From positions 558,001 through 622,000 of the forward strand of contig JAIXMG010000012.1 in the NCBI GenBank assembly GCA_025201345.1: DNA of 64,000 nucleotides, in the 5' to 3' direction. Under the pieces are notes generated by a model that was not told the DNA's origin, made no database searches, and was given only the letters and a program-made list of their open reading frames with translations. Below are positions 47,787 through 59,121 of this stretch, piece by piece (within the stretch, counting starts at the first letter, position 1; every line of letters starts with the position of its first letter). The position numbers and the translations under genes were made by a program. The stretch comes from Thamnidium elegans. Taxonomy: Eukaryota > Mucoromycota > Mucoromycetes > Mucorales > Mucoraceae.

Positions 47787-48311
47787 TCATGCTGAAGGGT
47801 ATATGCACTGTGGATCTCAAAAAAAAAAAATTAGTAAAACCGACAAATATTAAATAAAATTGAACTCTTACCGGAAAAAAAAATTGAAAAAATATGTATA
47901 AAGGAAGGTAGAAAACGTACGCGTTTTCTCTTCATTATAATCATCAACTTCATCACTATCGTCATCGCCATCTCCACTAACCTGGTTTTTGCTCTCATCT
48001 TCAACTTTTAAAAGAGATTTTTTTATATCTTCAAAATTACCTTTGACGAAGTCTTTCCAATAATTTACACTTTTCTTTTTTTCCTGGCATTAATTCCTCA
48101 ACATTTGGAGCCTTGAGATTTTTTTCAGCAGCGTCAACAACACCTTTTGGAACCCGAACCCCTTGAAGTAGCATATGTTTAAGTTTATCTAAATGTTCAT
48201 TTTTACCACAATTTTTTATTTCACTTGAAAGTTTTATTTTAAATTGATCAATCATATATCGAGCTTTATCATCAGCTGTTTGTACCTTGTTTCTAATACT
48301 TCTTTTTTTTT
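47787..48311 (-). pseudogene. Broken or oddly spliced small gene, product not recognised
   Basis: A minus-strand frame reads RSIRNKVQTADDKARYMIDQFK through to EELMPGKKEK (about 48300-48070). It then continues convincingly only in the next frame, as VNYWKDFVKGNFEDIKKSL followed by an acidic stretch ending NEEKT (about 48060-47922), with a GTACGT donor and a possible last block CIYPSA before a stop at 47787. The frame change falls in an A7-G-A4 run, so a one-base indel there would repair it. The 5' end may follow a CAATAG acceptor; the first exon was not found. No family is recognised. Confidence 0.4.
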
Positions 48312-49226
48312 TGGTCTATTGAAAGAAGGAGGAGGATTAATCGCTGTTGATCCATGGGTGTACGTGTCTATTTGTTCTTTTTTTTACGTCTCATCCTTGA
48401 TAATACTGCAAAAGAAAAAGAGTTGTCAAATGTAGTTTTTTTTTTCTTTGATTAATTAAGTGATACGATATGGCTTAAAATTAACGCAGTTTTACCAACA
48501 GGCTGCCATTTGAACACCTATTCTGATAAGTAATACATCATAAAAGAAAGAAAGAGATATATTGCTGTTTTATAACGGAAAAGGAATATTAACACCTCAT
48601 TGATAAAAGATTAAGTAGGTTGTTTTGAAGAAGAAGTGTAAGGGGGTAATTTTGCATATTTTCGGTATGAAATCTGGCAAACAAGTATAAGATAAAAAGT
48701 TTAATATTTTAGAAAGAAAAAATTTGTGCTAAAGCAGGTGTCTTTCTATTATTACTTTTATAACAAACTACTTTGTCCTACCTTTATCATATAAATAATT
48801 GGGCTAGGACGATAGTTCAGGAACAAAAGTTTTTTTCGTCTCGAAATTGATCTCTCCCTGTGATATCAAAAGCCAGAATACAAGGCAATTAAAAAAAATA
48901 CTATAGTATTCTAGTATTTGGGAAAAAAAATTCAATTTTCGCAAAGGGATTGGTGGGATTCATTTATGATCCAAATTTACGATACTGACGATGCAATTGT
49001 TGCTATGGTAACAGAGAGAATCAACTGTTTCTATGGTAACAGAAAGAGGAAATAAGTGTGTTTATCTCACCCGAGCTTAATCCTATTGAGTTATTCCGCG
49101 TCCAGCACACTCAGTAGATCTATCTGAAGCAGTTCAAATACCGACTTCTTTTCCAGTGGCTTGGCACAGTTTTTTTTTAATAATAGAGTTTTTTTCCAGT
49201 AATTAATTCTTTTCTTAAGGGATACA
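48312..49226. other. Intergenic region upstream of the Rio1 gene
   Basis: Contains two copies of a CTATGGTAACAGA(G/A)AGA-like motif (about 49003 and 49031), a direct repeat of roughly 16-18 bp, then the presumed promoter of the following gene. Confidence 0.4.
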
Positions 49227-51041
49227 ATGTCTGATTTAAAAGAACAAGACGCAACTATTCAACTAGAGACAGTTGTTGATCAACCTGTCGAGGAGTACGA
49301 GGATTATGATGATTATGACGATTATCTCGACGATGAACTTAATGACACTGACATGTGGGATGATGCTACAGGAGGTAAAGTTTTTTTTTTGTATATTTTT
49401 AGGCCTTTATTTAACCTGTTTCTTGGAATAGATTTTACTAAACAGTATAATAAGCTTCGTCAACAAATTGCTCCTACTAATGCGGCAGATAAACCGGCGC
49501 CTGCAGTCAACCGAAAGCTCGCACCTGCACCTGTCCGTCGTCCTGCTACTGAAGAAGGAGCAGTAGCTACAGCTACTTCTGAAAAGAAGCAAATGTTGGA
49601 AAGTCAAATTGATAGTTTGGGACATTTTGCTAGCCGTATTCATATCGGCGAAGACTATAACCCTTCCAAGCTTTCATCTTCTGTTGCTAGTGATATTAAA
49701 TTGAGTTCCAAGAAGGCTAGTGGAGACAAAACTACGCAAAAGGATAAATCTGATCGTGCTACTGTTGAACAAGTACTTGATCCTCGTACACGTATTATTC
49801 TTTTCAAAATGTTGAATCGTGGTATCTTTTATGAGATTAACGGGTGTATCAGTACGGGTAAAGAAGCCAACGTGTATCATGCTATGACCGAAGATGGTGA
49901 GCACAGAGCTATCAAGGTCTACAAGACTTCTATCTTGACATTTAAGGATCGTGATCGTTATGTCACTGGTGAGTTCCGTTTCAGACACGGGTACTCCAAG
50001 TCAAATCCTAGAAAGATGGTCAAGGTGTGGGCAGAAAAGGAAATGCGTAATTTAAAGCGTATTCAACAAGCGGGTATTCCTTCCCCTACAGCTATTATTT
50101 TAAGAATGCATGTTTTGGTTATGGAGTTCTTGGGCGATAAAAATGGTTGGGCATATCCTAGATTGAAGGATGCTCAAATTGAAACTTCTAGATATCCCGC
50201 ACTTTATTATCAGTTGGTTAAGAATGTCCGTACCATGTATCAAGTTTGTAAGTTGGTACATGCTGATTTAAGTGAATATAATATCTTGTAAGTAGAAATG
50301 AGGTTGTACATTATTTGGTAGAGAGACTGATTTTAATTATAATATAGGTACCATTCACGTAAATTGTATATTATCGATGTCTCTCAATCTGTTGAACACG
50401 ATCATCCTCATGCCTCTGAGTTTTTAAGAAAGGATCTTTCGAATGTAACAGATTATTTCGCTAAAAAGGGAGTCAGAGTGATGAGTATTATGGAATTATT
50501 TAAATTTGTTACGGATGTTTCGTTCAGTAACGAAGAAGCGGTTGTAGATGCCCGTTTAGAAGAAATTCAAGAAGAAATGAATGCTAATCCTAACCTTGAA
50601 ATTAATACGATTGAAGATGAAATCTTTATGAAGTCTTATATACCAACTACCTTAGAAGAAGTCATTGATATTGATAGAGATACTTTAATTGTAGAAGAAG
50701 GTGGTGGTAAAAACTTGGTTTATGCTGATTTACTCGGTACTGGTGTCACAAAATCTATGAAGCAATTGGAAATTGAATCTGATCAAGAAGAAAATGAATC
50801 AAAGAGTGATAATAATAGCGATGAAGATAGTAACGACGAGGATGATTCAGATGAGGATTCAGAAGATGAAAATGGTGAACGAAAGCCTAGAGTTCCTAGA
50901 GGAAAAAAGAATGAAGACAAAGATGACAAGAAGGATAGAAAGAAGAAAACTAAGGAGGAAGCAAGAGAGCGTAGAAAACACAAACTTCCCAAGGCTGAAA
51001 AGAAGAGAAAGATCAAGACAAGTTGTAAAAAGAAGAAATAG
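49227..51041 (+). CDS. rio1: Atypical protein kinase/ATPase Rio1
   Basis: Three exons (49227-49374, 49432-50287, 50348-51041) give 565 residues. After an acidic N-terminus (EEYEDYDDYDDYLDDE) the RIO domain shows the nucleotide loop ISTGKEANVYHA, AIKVYKTSILTFKDRDRYV, the flexible-loop region FRHGYSKSNPRKMVKVWAEK, hinge VLVMEFLG, catalytic LVHADLSEYN and metal-binding IIDVSQSVEHDHP. The C-terminal tail alternates acidic and strongly basic runs. Rio1 acts in final 18S rRNA maturation and release of factors from pre-40S particles. Length matches fungal Rio1. Confidence 0.96.
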
Positions 51042-52027
51042 TGATTACTAGACAGGAAGAAAAAAAAATATTTGTATATATACTTTACATCACACACTTT
51101 GGTTAACTTTTTTGTGTAATAAAAAAAACAGTAAAAATCACAATCCTTTTTTATTTGTACTACTTTCTCTACAAAAAAAAAAAAAAAAAAAAAAAAAGAG
51201 TTATTTTACAGAAAAAACTTTTTTTTTTTTTTACGTCAATTTATAAGCATAGTTTGAAGTATGGCTGGTTAATTTACAAACAAACAAAAAAAAAGTAAAA
51301 TATGGTTTTTTTTTTTTAAGCGTGGCTGAAAAAAGGAACAGCAAAAAAGTTTCATCATTTTCCTTTTTTAAATCAAAGATCTTATCCTTTTCAGTGATAG
51401 CACGGTATAAATAGAAATGTTTTTTTTTAAAAAAAAAAAGCCTCTGCCAAGATATATACATTTAAGCGCGATTTATCTTGCAAATGCATGTATGTACTTA
51501 TACGGGAACAGTAAAAAAAAAAAAAAAAAAAATGTTGTCATCCTCATTATTTACAACCATCATATCGCATACTATTCATGATCTAGTAAATAGATTCATC
51601 AAAAATAGCTACGGATCTTTTTTTAACGGCATTTAGGATAAACCAATGGTAAATACAATGTTTCATAGGTTGTACTTTTATGTATCAATGTTACACTAAT
51701 GGCATTTTAGTTCTTCTAACAAATGTCCTTTTTCTTTTTTTACTCTGATGTATAAAGCAGAATAAAAAAGAAAGATATCACGCTACTGCAAACTTAATAC
51801 TATACAAAGTTGTTTTTAATTAAAAAAATATGTCAGCAAATTATGATAAAAGTTTAACAAGATGCGCTATTTGCTTAAAATGGATGTATTATAAAAGATG
51901 GGGTAACACACTGTCCTCTTTAAAATGGGTTTAAAATAAGACACATCAATTTTTTTTTTTTTTTTTTTTTTTTGTTCCTCTTTTTCATTGCCTCTTTTTT
52001 CTTCTTCTTCTTTCTCTACTAGTAATA
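51042..52027. other. Intergenic region, no supported gene
   Basis: Poly-A/T runs (about 51174-51197, 51514-51531, 51951-51973) and a T/A palindromic tract near 51421-51440. A pyrimidine-rich stretch immediately precedes the next start codon. Confidence 0.4.
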
Positions 52028-53895
52028 ATGAAGGCATCCTTATTAAACTATCCGTTTGAGTTGGTTGCTCCTATGGCAGCTATAGGATCTGTTCTGTTGT
52101 TACCTTTGGGACCTCTTTTGATACCTAGAACGTATATTTGCTTTTTACTGGTGTACTTTACAGTGTTTTTATATACTCAAGTTAGCCATCTCTTCAAGTT
52201 TTACATTACGGCAACAAAGATGAAGAAGAATATTCGTGCTTGGAATCAACGTTCTGTCACTGAAGAGGAAGACGAAAACAAGACAGGCAACGTAAACATC
52301 AATAAAAACTCTACTCGTGAAAGAATTACTTCGACTGATCAAGACTTGGAAGATATGGAAACTTCACTTAAATTATATGATGATTCTCATTTTATTCATG
52401 CTTTTATCGTACCTAATTATGCAGAACCTGAAGCTCTCTTGAGAGATACTATCAAACGTATAGCCAATCATAAGTAAGTGATATATTTGCAGGAGAAAAA
52501 AAAAAAAAAAAAAAAAAAGGGGATGGTTTATAAAGGGGGTTTTGATACTAAAAAAACTTTTTTCTTTTCTTTAAATAGGAATGCTCAAACTAATTATGTC
52601 ATTATCTTAGCTATGGAGGCTTCCGAGTTAAATTATGAAGTAAAAGCTAATAGTTTAACTGAATATTTCAAGGATAGTTTTCTTCATTTTATTGTAACTG
52701 CTCATCCCGCTGATATTCCCGGTGAAGCTCGTGGTAAAGGTTCGAATGTTTCTTTTGCTGCTAGACATGGTTGTGCTCAAATGATTCAACATGGTATTGA
52801 TAGAAGAAGAGTTGTAATCACTGTTTCTGATTCGGATTCTTCTATCCCTGAATTATATGTCAAAGAAGTAAGTTCTCCCTCGCCCTCCTTTTTTTTATTG
52901 TGTATAATAACCTTTTTTCGTTTTAGGTTGAAAAATCATTTACTCAGGCTGAAGATCCTTACTTTTTATTATTTGCTCCGCCTATTTTCTTTTCTCGTAA
53001 TTGCTTTGATGTACCTGCAGCTGTTAGAATGACAGATATTACATGGTCAGCTATGGTAATGTCTAGTTTAAGTAATAGCCGTGGATTGGCTTTCCCTTGT
53101 TCTACTTACAGTCTCAGCATGGTTTTGGCAGAAAGAGTTGGTTATTGGGATACAGACGCAGATGCAGTCGGAGAAGATATGCACATGATGTTAAAATGCT
53201 TTTTCAAAACGGACGGTCTTGCTCGTTGTTGTCCAATCTTTGTGCCTATTAACTTGACGAATGTTCAAAGCGATGGTTACTTTTCTAGTATGAATGCCAG
53301 ATTTGTTCAAGCCAAGAGACATTATAACGGAATAGCCGATTTAGCATACACATTAAGAAATGCGTTTGGAGTAAAAGACACAACTGAAGTTGGTCATGTA
53401 TTTGCTTCTAAGAAGACATCGATGTATGCGGCACCAAACTTTTGGATAGATAAATTGGTCATTTGTATTAAAGTAATGGAAGCTCATCTGATTCCTGTCA
53501 CTTCAGGTTGGCTTATGTTTGCTGCAGTACCTTTGATGCAGTTTATTTTGTTTCCTCCAAGTAGTTTTTCGGCGTTTGTCCAACCTGAAGATAATCCTAT
53601 CCTCACCTCCGAGTTTTATTCCAATTTGTGGAATATTGTTAGAGTAATCACTGTGCTTTTACCGTTTCCTTTGTTTGGTACGTTAGCAGTCTATGAGGTA
53701 CTTCATCGGGTGGTTGATCGGGAACTCTATCACAAGTCACACACTCGTACCTGGCGTAACACATTTGATTATATCTCTTTACCTGTCGCTGCTTGGGCTT
53801 TCTTGACCATACCCTCTACTATCGCTAGTATTAAACGCCTCTACAAGACCAATAATGAATATATCGTTGCTGAAAAGTTCTTTGATGAAGAGTAA
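52028..53895 (+). CDS. Membrane GT2-family processive glycosyltransferase
   Basis: Three exons (52028-52473, 52579-52867, 52927-53895) give 567 residues. Two N-terminal membrane spans (APMAAIGSVLLLPLGPLLIP, CFLLVYFTVFLYTQ) precede a GT-A domain (HAFIVPNYAEPEALLRDTI, GKGSNVSFAARHG, VVITVSDSDSSIPELYV with DxD, DADAVGEDMHMMLK with the acceptor-site acidic pair, FVQAKRHYNG in place of QxxRW). Three or more spans follow (WLMFAAVPLMQFILFPP, VITVLLPFPLFGTLAVYEVL, VAAWAFLTIPSTIASI). It should polymerise or transfer sugars across the plasma or Golgi membrane. The altered QxxRH motif separates it from chitin and hyaluronan synthases; the product is unknown. Confidence 0.85.
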
Positions 53896-55160
53896 AGCAA
53901 AACAAAATACAAACAAATTGTACAACAATTATAATCTCCCTTAGCTATAGCTTCTTTTTTAATATTTTACCTCCCTTTCCCCCTCCCCTAATTCTTTTTT
54001 TAATAATAATTTTCTTAAACAATAATAAAAATGTATATCGAGTTTAAAAAAAAAAAAATGTTTCTCAGTAATAAGTTTTAAGATTCTTTTTTAATATCGC
54101 GGTTTTTCTGTATGTTCCACACGCTAGTATTGAAACTACGATGGCATCATTGTTAACCTGATTTTTACCTTTAGACCCAACTCTAGAGTCCACCACGCTA
54201 AACTGTCTACTACCAATACATCTTAATTGAATCAAAAGGTATACATATGATTCATTTAAAGAAAGATATTACCGTTTGGATGACAAGTGCAAAAAGTAAA
54301 TTAGATGCTTTCGCCTTTGTACACAATGATAGAAGAGACTTTTTTTCTTTTTCTTTTAAAAGTGAATTCATCTATAAGCAACTATAGTAAATAAAAGGTG
54401 AATGCATCACACTTTTTTAATCGACCGTGCAAATTGAGCCGTGTAGATTGCCAATACGCTCAAAAGCGCACCTTTATCAGTACATGAATTACGCGAAAAA
54501 AAAAAAACTGTATTGTACCGGATTTCATGCAAATTTTGACGTCGTCACTATTAAATTTGATGGTACTATGTATAGAAAAATCGACGTAGCTATTGAAATC
54601 CCAACGATCTTTTGCATGGAAATCAGGCTGTAATAAACCACGTAATTGGCCTAAATTAGTACATCCAAAGTTTTCAATTGTATATATCAACCATTAAAGA
54701 AATAAAGCCAGCTTTGAGTATAGGACACCCACTATTTATACTAGTAGTTTTATTTATTGTAGCATCTAATGTTCTGGATTGTTCCGAACTAACATAAGAT
54801 ACACTCGTTAGCAGCTGAAATGGTCCTACAAAAAAAAGTGTTATATAGATGAGAAGAGGTATTTTACCCCAACTTTTTTTGATCGTTGTTTTTGTAACTT
54901 GTTCCATCCCTCTCATATTTTACTTTTTATGAAGATCCTGATAGACTTTTTTTTTCATGTGCCGCGATTATTTACCAATGAACGGCGGGTTTTATTGCTT
55001 TTCAATTACGAAACTATTTTGTAATGTTACTTTAGTAAGGTGCAAAAAGTATACAAATGACAAATGCATTTTGGTGTATTTGTTTAAAAGTTTTTTTTTT
55101 TTTTTTTTTTGCATTATTTTCTTTCTTTTTCTTTTCTGTTTTTTTTTTTTTTTTTTACAA
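53896..55160. other. Intergenic region, no firmly supported gene
   Basis: An 80-codon minus frame (54674-54916) starts MRGMEQVTKTT and has one hydrophobic stretch (IPLLIYITLFFVGPFQLL); with nothing else to support it, it is left unannotated. Confidence 0.35.
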
Positions 55161-55682
55161 ATGAAGTTTCTACTTATACTACTGTTCTTTGTTACAAACG
55201 TAATATGTTATTTAGGAGAGAAGAATGCTCCTTTTACTGTGTCGGTCGATAAGACTGAATTGAAACGAGGAGATACTGTCCACATTACTTGGTAATATAT
55301 CACAAATACATTTTGATGTTGTCTTTTTTTTAAAAAAAAGAATTATTAAATAGGACGCTTACACCTGGTTTAAGATTTCCGTTGTACGGTTATGCTTCCG
55401 CTAGAACCTCAAAAACTGACCGTAAATAATAAACCTTCCCCCCCCCCCCTCATATACGCATTGACTTTTTATATACTAACATTCTGTTTCTAATGGTTAG
55501 TTGGATTGTTAGTACCTGACTCATCACGTACAGAACTGTATTTGTATACCCTTAGCACAGATGTTTCAGTACTTGACTATACGTATATATGGACTATTGA
55601 AGAACATGTACCGACTGGGAAATACCAAATTGGTATAGGGTTTTTTTATCATGAAGTTTCTCCTATCATTAATATAACGTAA
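55161..55682 (+). CDS. Small secreted protein, Kre9/Knh1-like beta-sandwich
   Basis: Three exons (55161-55291, 55354-55421, 55501-55682) give 126 residues. A signal peptide (MKFLLILLFFVTNVICYLG) is followed by FTVSVDKTELKRGDTVHITW, which resembles the start of the Kre9/Knh1 (Ser-Thr-rich GPI-anchored family) N-terminal domain, where a VxxGxxVxITW pattern is typical. The C-terminal half (YTYIWTIEEHVPTGKYQIGIGF) also fits that fold. There is no Ser/Thr-rich tail or GPI signal, so it is a stand-alone secreted domain. A role in wall glucan assembly is inferred from the family only. Confidence 0.65.
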
Positions 55683-57789
55683 TAACTGTAACATAACAAA
55701 CAAAAAATATACCCTCTTTGTTTATAAAAAAAACGCTCTTTCATATTACTCAGCCTTTTTTTTTTTCACCAAGACAAAGGCACGTTTTATTATCCACTTT
55801 TTTTTTGGGGTCAATTGATACGATACAAATTCATTAGATTCAAAAAGTAATATGATCTTCGATATATATCATCATACATACTACATAGTACCTTTTCGAA
55901 CACTTGAACTAATTAAAATTACACAACACTAAATAACTGCAAAGTGTTATAAATTCGACGTAATTTCGTATCACATGCAAGCAGAGTTTTATTTATTTGC
56001 ACTTTCTAAACCAAATACTAAACCTCGGATACTTTTTAGTTATATATAGCTGCTAAAGCTTTTTTTTTTTTTTTTTTTTTTTAGTTATTGCGATAGTTAT
56101 TAAAAGTAGTAAAGAAAAAAAAAATCATTTTAATACAGATGAAACACGAAAAAGTTGGCAAAAATATTACATCAATTTTTTTTTTTTTTATTAGTCGTCA
56201 TCTAATAATATTGACACCATTCGTAGAAAAGTTTAGAAGGAAACTTTATTAAGATTTCATTAGAAGGCTTTTGTGTGTCACGAGAAACTCTTCTATGCAT
56301 GAGTAGCATAGCCGTGTAATTATTAATAGAGTAAATAGTCTGCGTGCACTTAAAACACAATGTAGTATGAGGATATTACTAGCTTCATATATATGTAAAA
56401 AAAAAAAACGATATAAGAGCTGGTTTTATATAGTAACTACAAGTACTTTGCTAAAGATTTTCTGATAGCATTCTCTCTTGTGTTAACCCAACTTGTCAGT
56501 CCGACTTTATAAAATAAAACTACATATTAAAAGATCAAGTGTATTAATTTTATGAACAAGTACGAGAATTTCAAAAGGTTTTATCGCGGATAAGATACAC
56601 TCTATTCATACCAATGGATGAGCAATTCAGGACTTTAGTTAAAAATCTGGACCAAAAAAAAAACGTCAAAAGTTACACACTTGAAGCTAGAATAATTCAA
56701 GCTGCATACGGATACTCCTGCTAAGTATCTTCTGGGAAGAGAGCAAAGGCATATTTTATTTCAGTGCCGGTCAGGTGCTGCGATACTTCTTTTGTTGCCC
56801 TTATAAAAAAAAAACGAAAGAAAGAGAATCAAGCTATAAAAACAATTTAACATTCTGTACTTTGTTATATGCTACGTTTACTGGACTATTTCCATTCACG
56901 AAGTTACCAGAAAATGAAGCAATTCGGACTAGATTACTAACAGTTTGAAGGGGACCGGCGGGAGAAGAATTATGAGAGGTTGGTCGTTCTGTGGAACATT
57001 GAGCAGAAGGTTAATCGTTAACCGTATTGCGAGGCACGGCTTGTTCTTCAGATTCTTTATTACATATATGACAATTTAATTTGGAAAGTATCTTTACGTA
57101 AAAAAAAAAAAAAAAAAGTTAATGAATATAATCAAAACAATAAAAAAAACATATCTTACGCTAATACTCTTAGGAATATTTTTGAGAAAAAAACTGTGCT
57201 TTCCTTTTAAAAAAGGGGTACACGGTCTACAATCGACTTTCGATCCCCTAATTGTACATGCATGAGCTATATAACAACGTGACCTCACATGACTAGCTTC
57301 GCAAATATACAATTGGCTGATACGGTAGATTCTGTTATCAATTATGTTTATCATTGACAGTACACAGTAACGAGATACGAGAAGAAGAAGAAAAAGCTTT
57401 CAGTAACTATATGGTTCTACTTTTTTTTTAAAATCACAGAGAGAGAGATATAAATGGCAAGCAAAATGAACTGCACAATATCCTTTAAAAAAAAAAAGAG
57501 TCATTTCTTTTAAATTAGTTTACTATCTCATAATTTTTAAATGTATATTTGGTTAAAGCAAATATAAAGTGGTATCACTTTGTGTGTTTCACAAAAGAAG
57601 CAAAATATTTTGAAAATCAATGAATATACTAACAATTTTTTTTTGTTTATTTTGACTGTATATATATATATATATATTTAAAAAAAAAACAAGTTTTTAT
57701 TATGGAATATTTAGATTGATAGAAGAAAGAAAGAAAAATTACAAATATAAATAAAGTGGGTAACAAAATAAAAATTATAGTTATTTAGG
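55683..57789. other. Long intergenic region
   Basis: About 2.1 kb without a supported gene; poly-T tracts (56059-56082, 56178-56189), a poly-A near 57102 and a (TA)n run near 57660-57676. Confidence 0.4.
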
Positions 57790-59121
57790 TTACATAAGTA
57801 AAATAGCAATTGTGCCAAGGAAAACAGGGGCGTAACCTGAAACTGGCAAGTTGTGAACTGCAGAACTTGCAGGTGAAACGTCAGAATTTGAAGTTATATC
57901 ACTTTTTTCTGACACAGGGGCACTATCTGTTGAAGAAGGCATACTGGAGGGAATTGCAGAAGAAGTAGTTGCGTTGCCTGCTGGAATAGTTCCGTTACCG
58001 ATAGGATAAACAAAGTTGGTTTCCCAGTAAGGTTCTGAAATATCGAAACACTGGTTCCAAGGAACTACATTGAATGCTTCCTTCACTTTAGGGAGCCATT
58101 TTTCTGCCATAGAAACAGTAGCGTTATTTAACTCGTGTTGAAGTACCATATGACCCGTTTTGTTATCAGTGCCATTTTGTCTTGCTGCAATCCAGCCTTC
58201 AAAGTAACCATCTACAGTTTCAGGAGACAAGTTTCCTCCACCGTCACCAGGCATATTCCAATCATCGGTATCAAGATCCCAAAGGACGGTGGTAAGACCC
58301 ATTTGCCATGCGATAGCTCTAACACGGTCATCAACATCGCCATAAGGAGGTCTCCAACACTTAGAAGTAACCCCCGTAACTTCTTTAATTGCTTTCAAAG
58401 TCCAATACAATTCAGCCACAACGTTATCATTAGCAAGAGAGGTCATGGCAGGATGAGACCAGGTGTGTACACAAAGCGTATGACCATCCGCTAAGGCTCT
58501 TTGAGCTGCGGCTGGGGCAGCAATCACATTTGATCCGATATAAAAGAGCCCGGCCTTTTGATTTTGCTGAGCCAAAAAATCGTAAAGGTGAGGTTCGGCC
58601 CATTCTCCTGCGTCGGCGGTCAATGGACCATCGTCGTAGGTTAAACCCCAATCGCCTGCTTTGGGGCAGGCTGATGCGTCGGCGGGGACCAAGGGGTTCT
58701 TGGACTTGACACATCCGCTGGCACTCCACCAACAATCTGGATCCGTTTCTGAGTTGTAGCCGGTAAATGTAAGGTCGCCTTTGGAATCGGCTTTGCGAAC
58801 CGCGGAATTAGGTACAAGTGTCCAGTCAAGGGCTTTGACTACTGCTTGCACTTCGGCGCTGGTGGCAGGTGGGGATTTCCAGCCTTCAGGGTAGCCGGCG
58901 GTGCTAAAGGTAAGCGCTGCTAAAGGTCCTGTAGGGACGGTGCCCGAAGGGTATGCCTTGGCGTTACCAGATAATGGAACTACAGTTGAGAGCCAAACAG
59001 GAGAAACTTGAGCAGGAGGACCACTTGATGTAGCGGTAGTGTTGGTTTGAGCACTAACAAAGGCAGCAGCAGAAAGGATTAAAGTTATTGTAGAAGTTAT
59101 TGAATAAAACATTTGCTGCAA
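57790..59121 (-). CDS. GPI-anchored chitin deacetylase (CE4)
   Basis: A single exon of 443 residues. A signal peptide (STITLILSAAAFVSA) precedes a chitin-deacetylase-type N-terminal extension and a NodB domain with all five motifs: TYDDGP (161-166; catalytic base and metal Asp), HTWSHP (His219 and His223, metal ligands), RPPYGDVD, DTDDW and a closing LQHEL. A Ser/Thr/Pro-rich stretch and a hydrophobic end (GYAPVFLGTIAILLM) indicate GPI anchoring. It converts chitin to chitosan at the wall, an abundant polymer in Mucoromycota. The coding sequence is richer in G+C than its surroundings. Confidence 0.95.
   Translation of the reverse strand: MQQMFYSITSTITLILSAAAFVSAQTNTTATSSGPPAQVSPVWLSTVVPLSGNAKAYPSGTVPTGPLAALTFSTAGYPEGWKSPPATSAEVQAVVKALDWTLVPNSAVRKADSKGDLTFTGYNSETDPDCWWSASGCVKSKNPLVPADASACPKAGDWGLTYDDGPLTADAGEWAEPHLYDFLAQQNQKAGLFYIGSNVIAAPAAAQRALADGHTLCVHTWSHPAMTSLANDNVVAELYWTLKAIKEVTGVTSKCWRPPYGDVDDRVRAIAWQMGLTTVLWDLDTDDWNMPGDGGGNLSPETVDGYFEGWIAARQNGTDNKTGHMVLQHELNNATVSMAEKWLPKVKEAFNVVPWNQCFDISEPYWETNFVYPIGNGTIPAGNATTSSAIPSSMPSSTDSAPVSEKSDITSNSDVSPASSAVHNLPVSGYAPVFLGTIAILLM

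Noticed and set aside
54674..54916. Minus-strand frame of 80 codons with one hydrophobic segment
   Set aside because: No signal-peptide layout, family motif or linked exon supports it.
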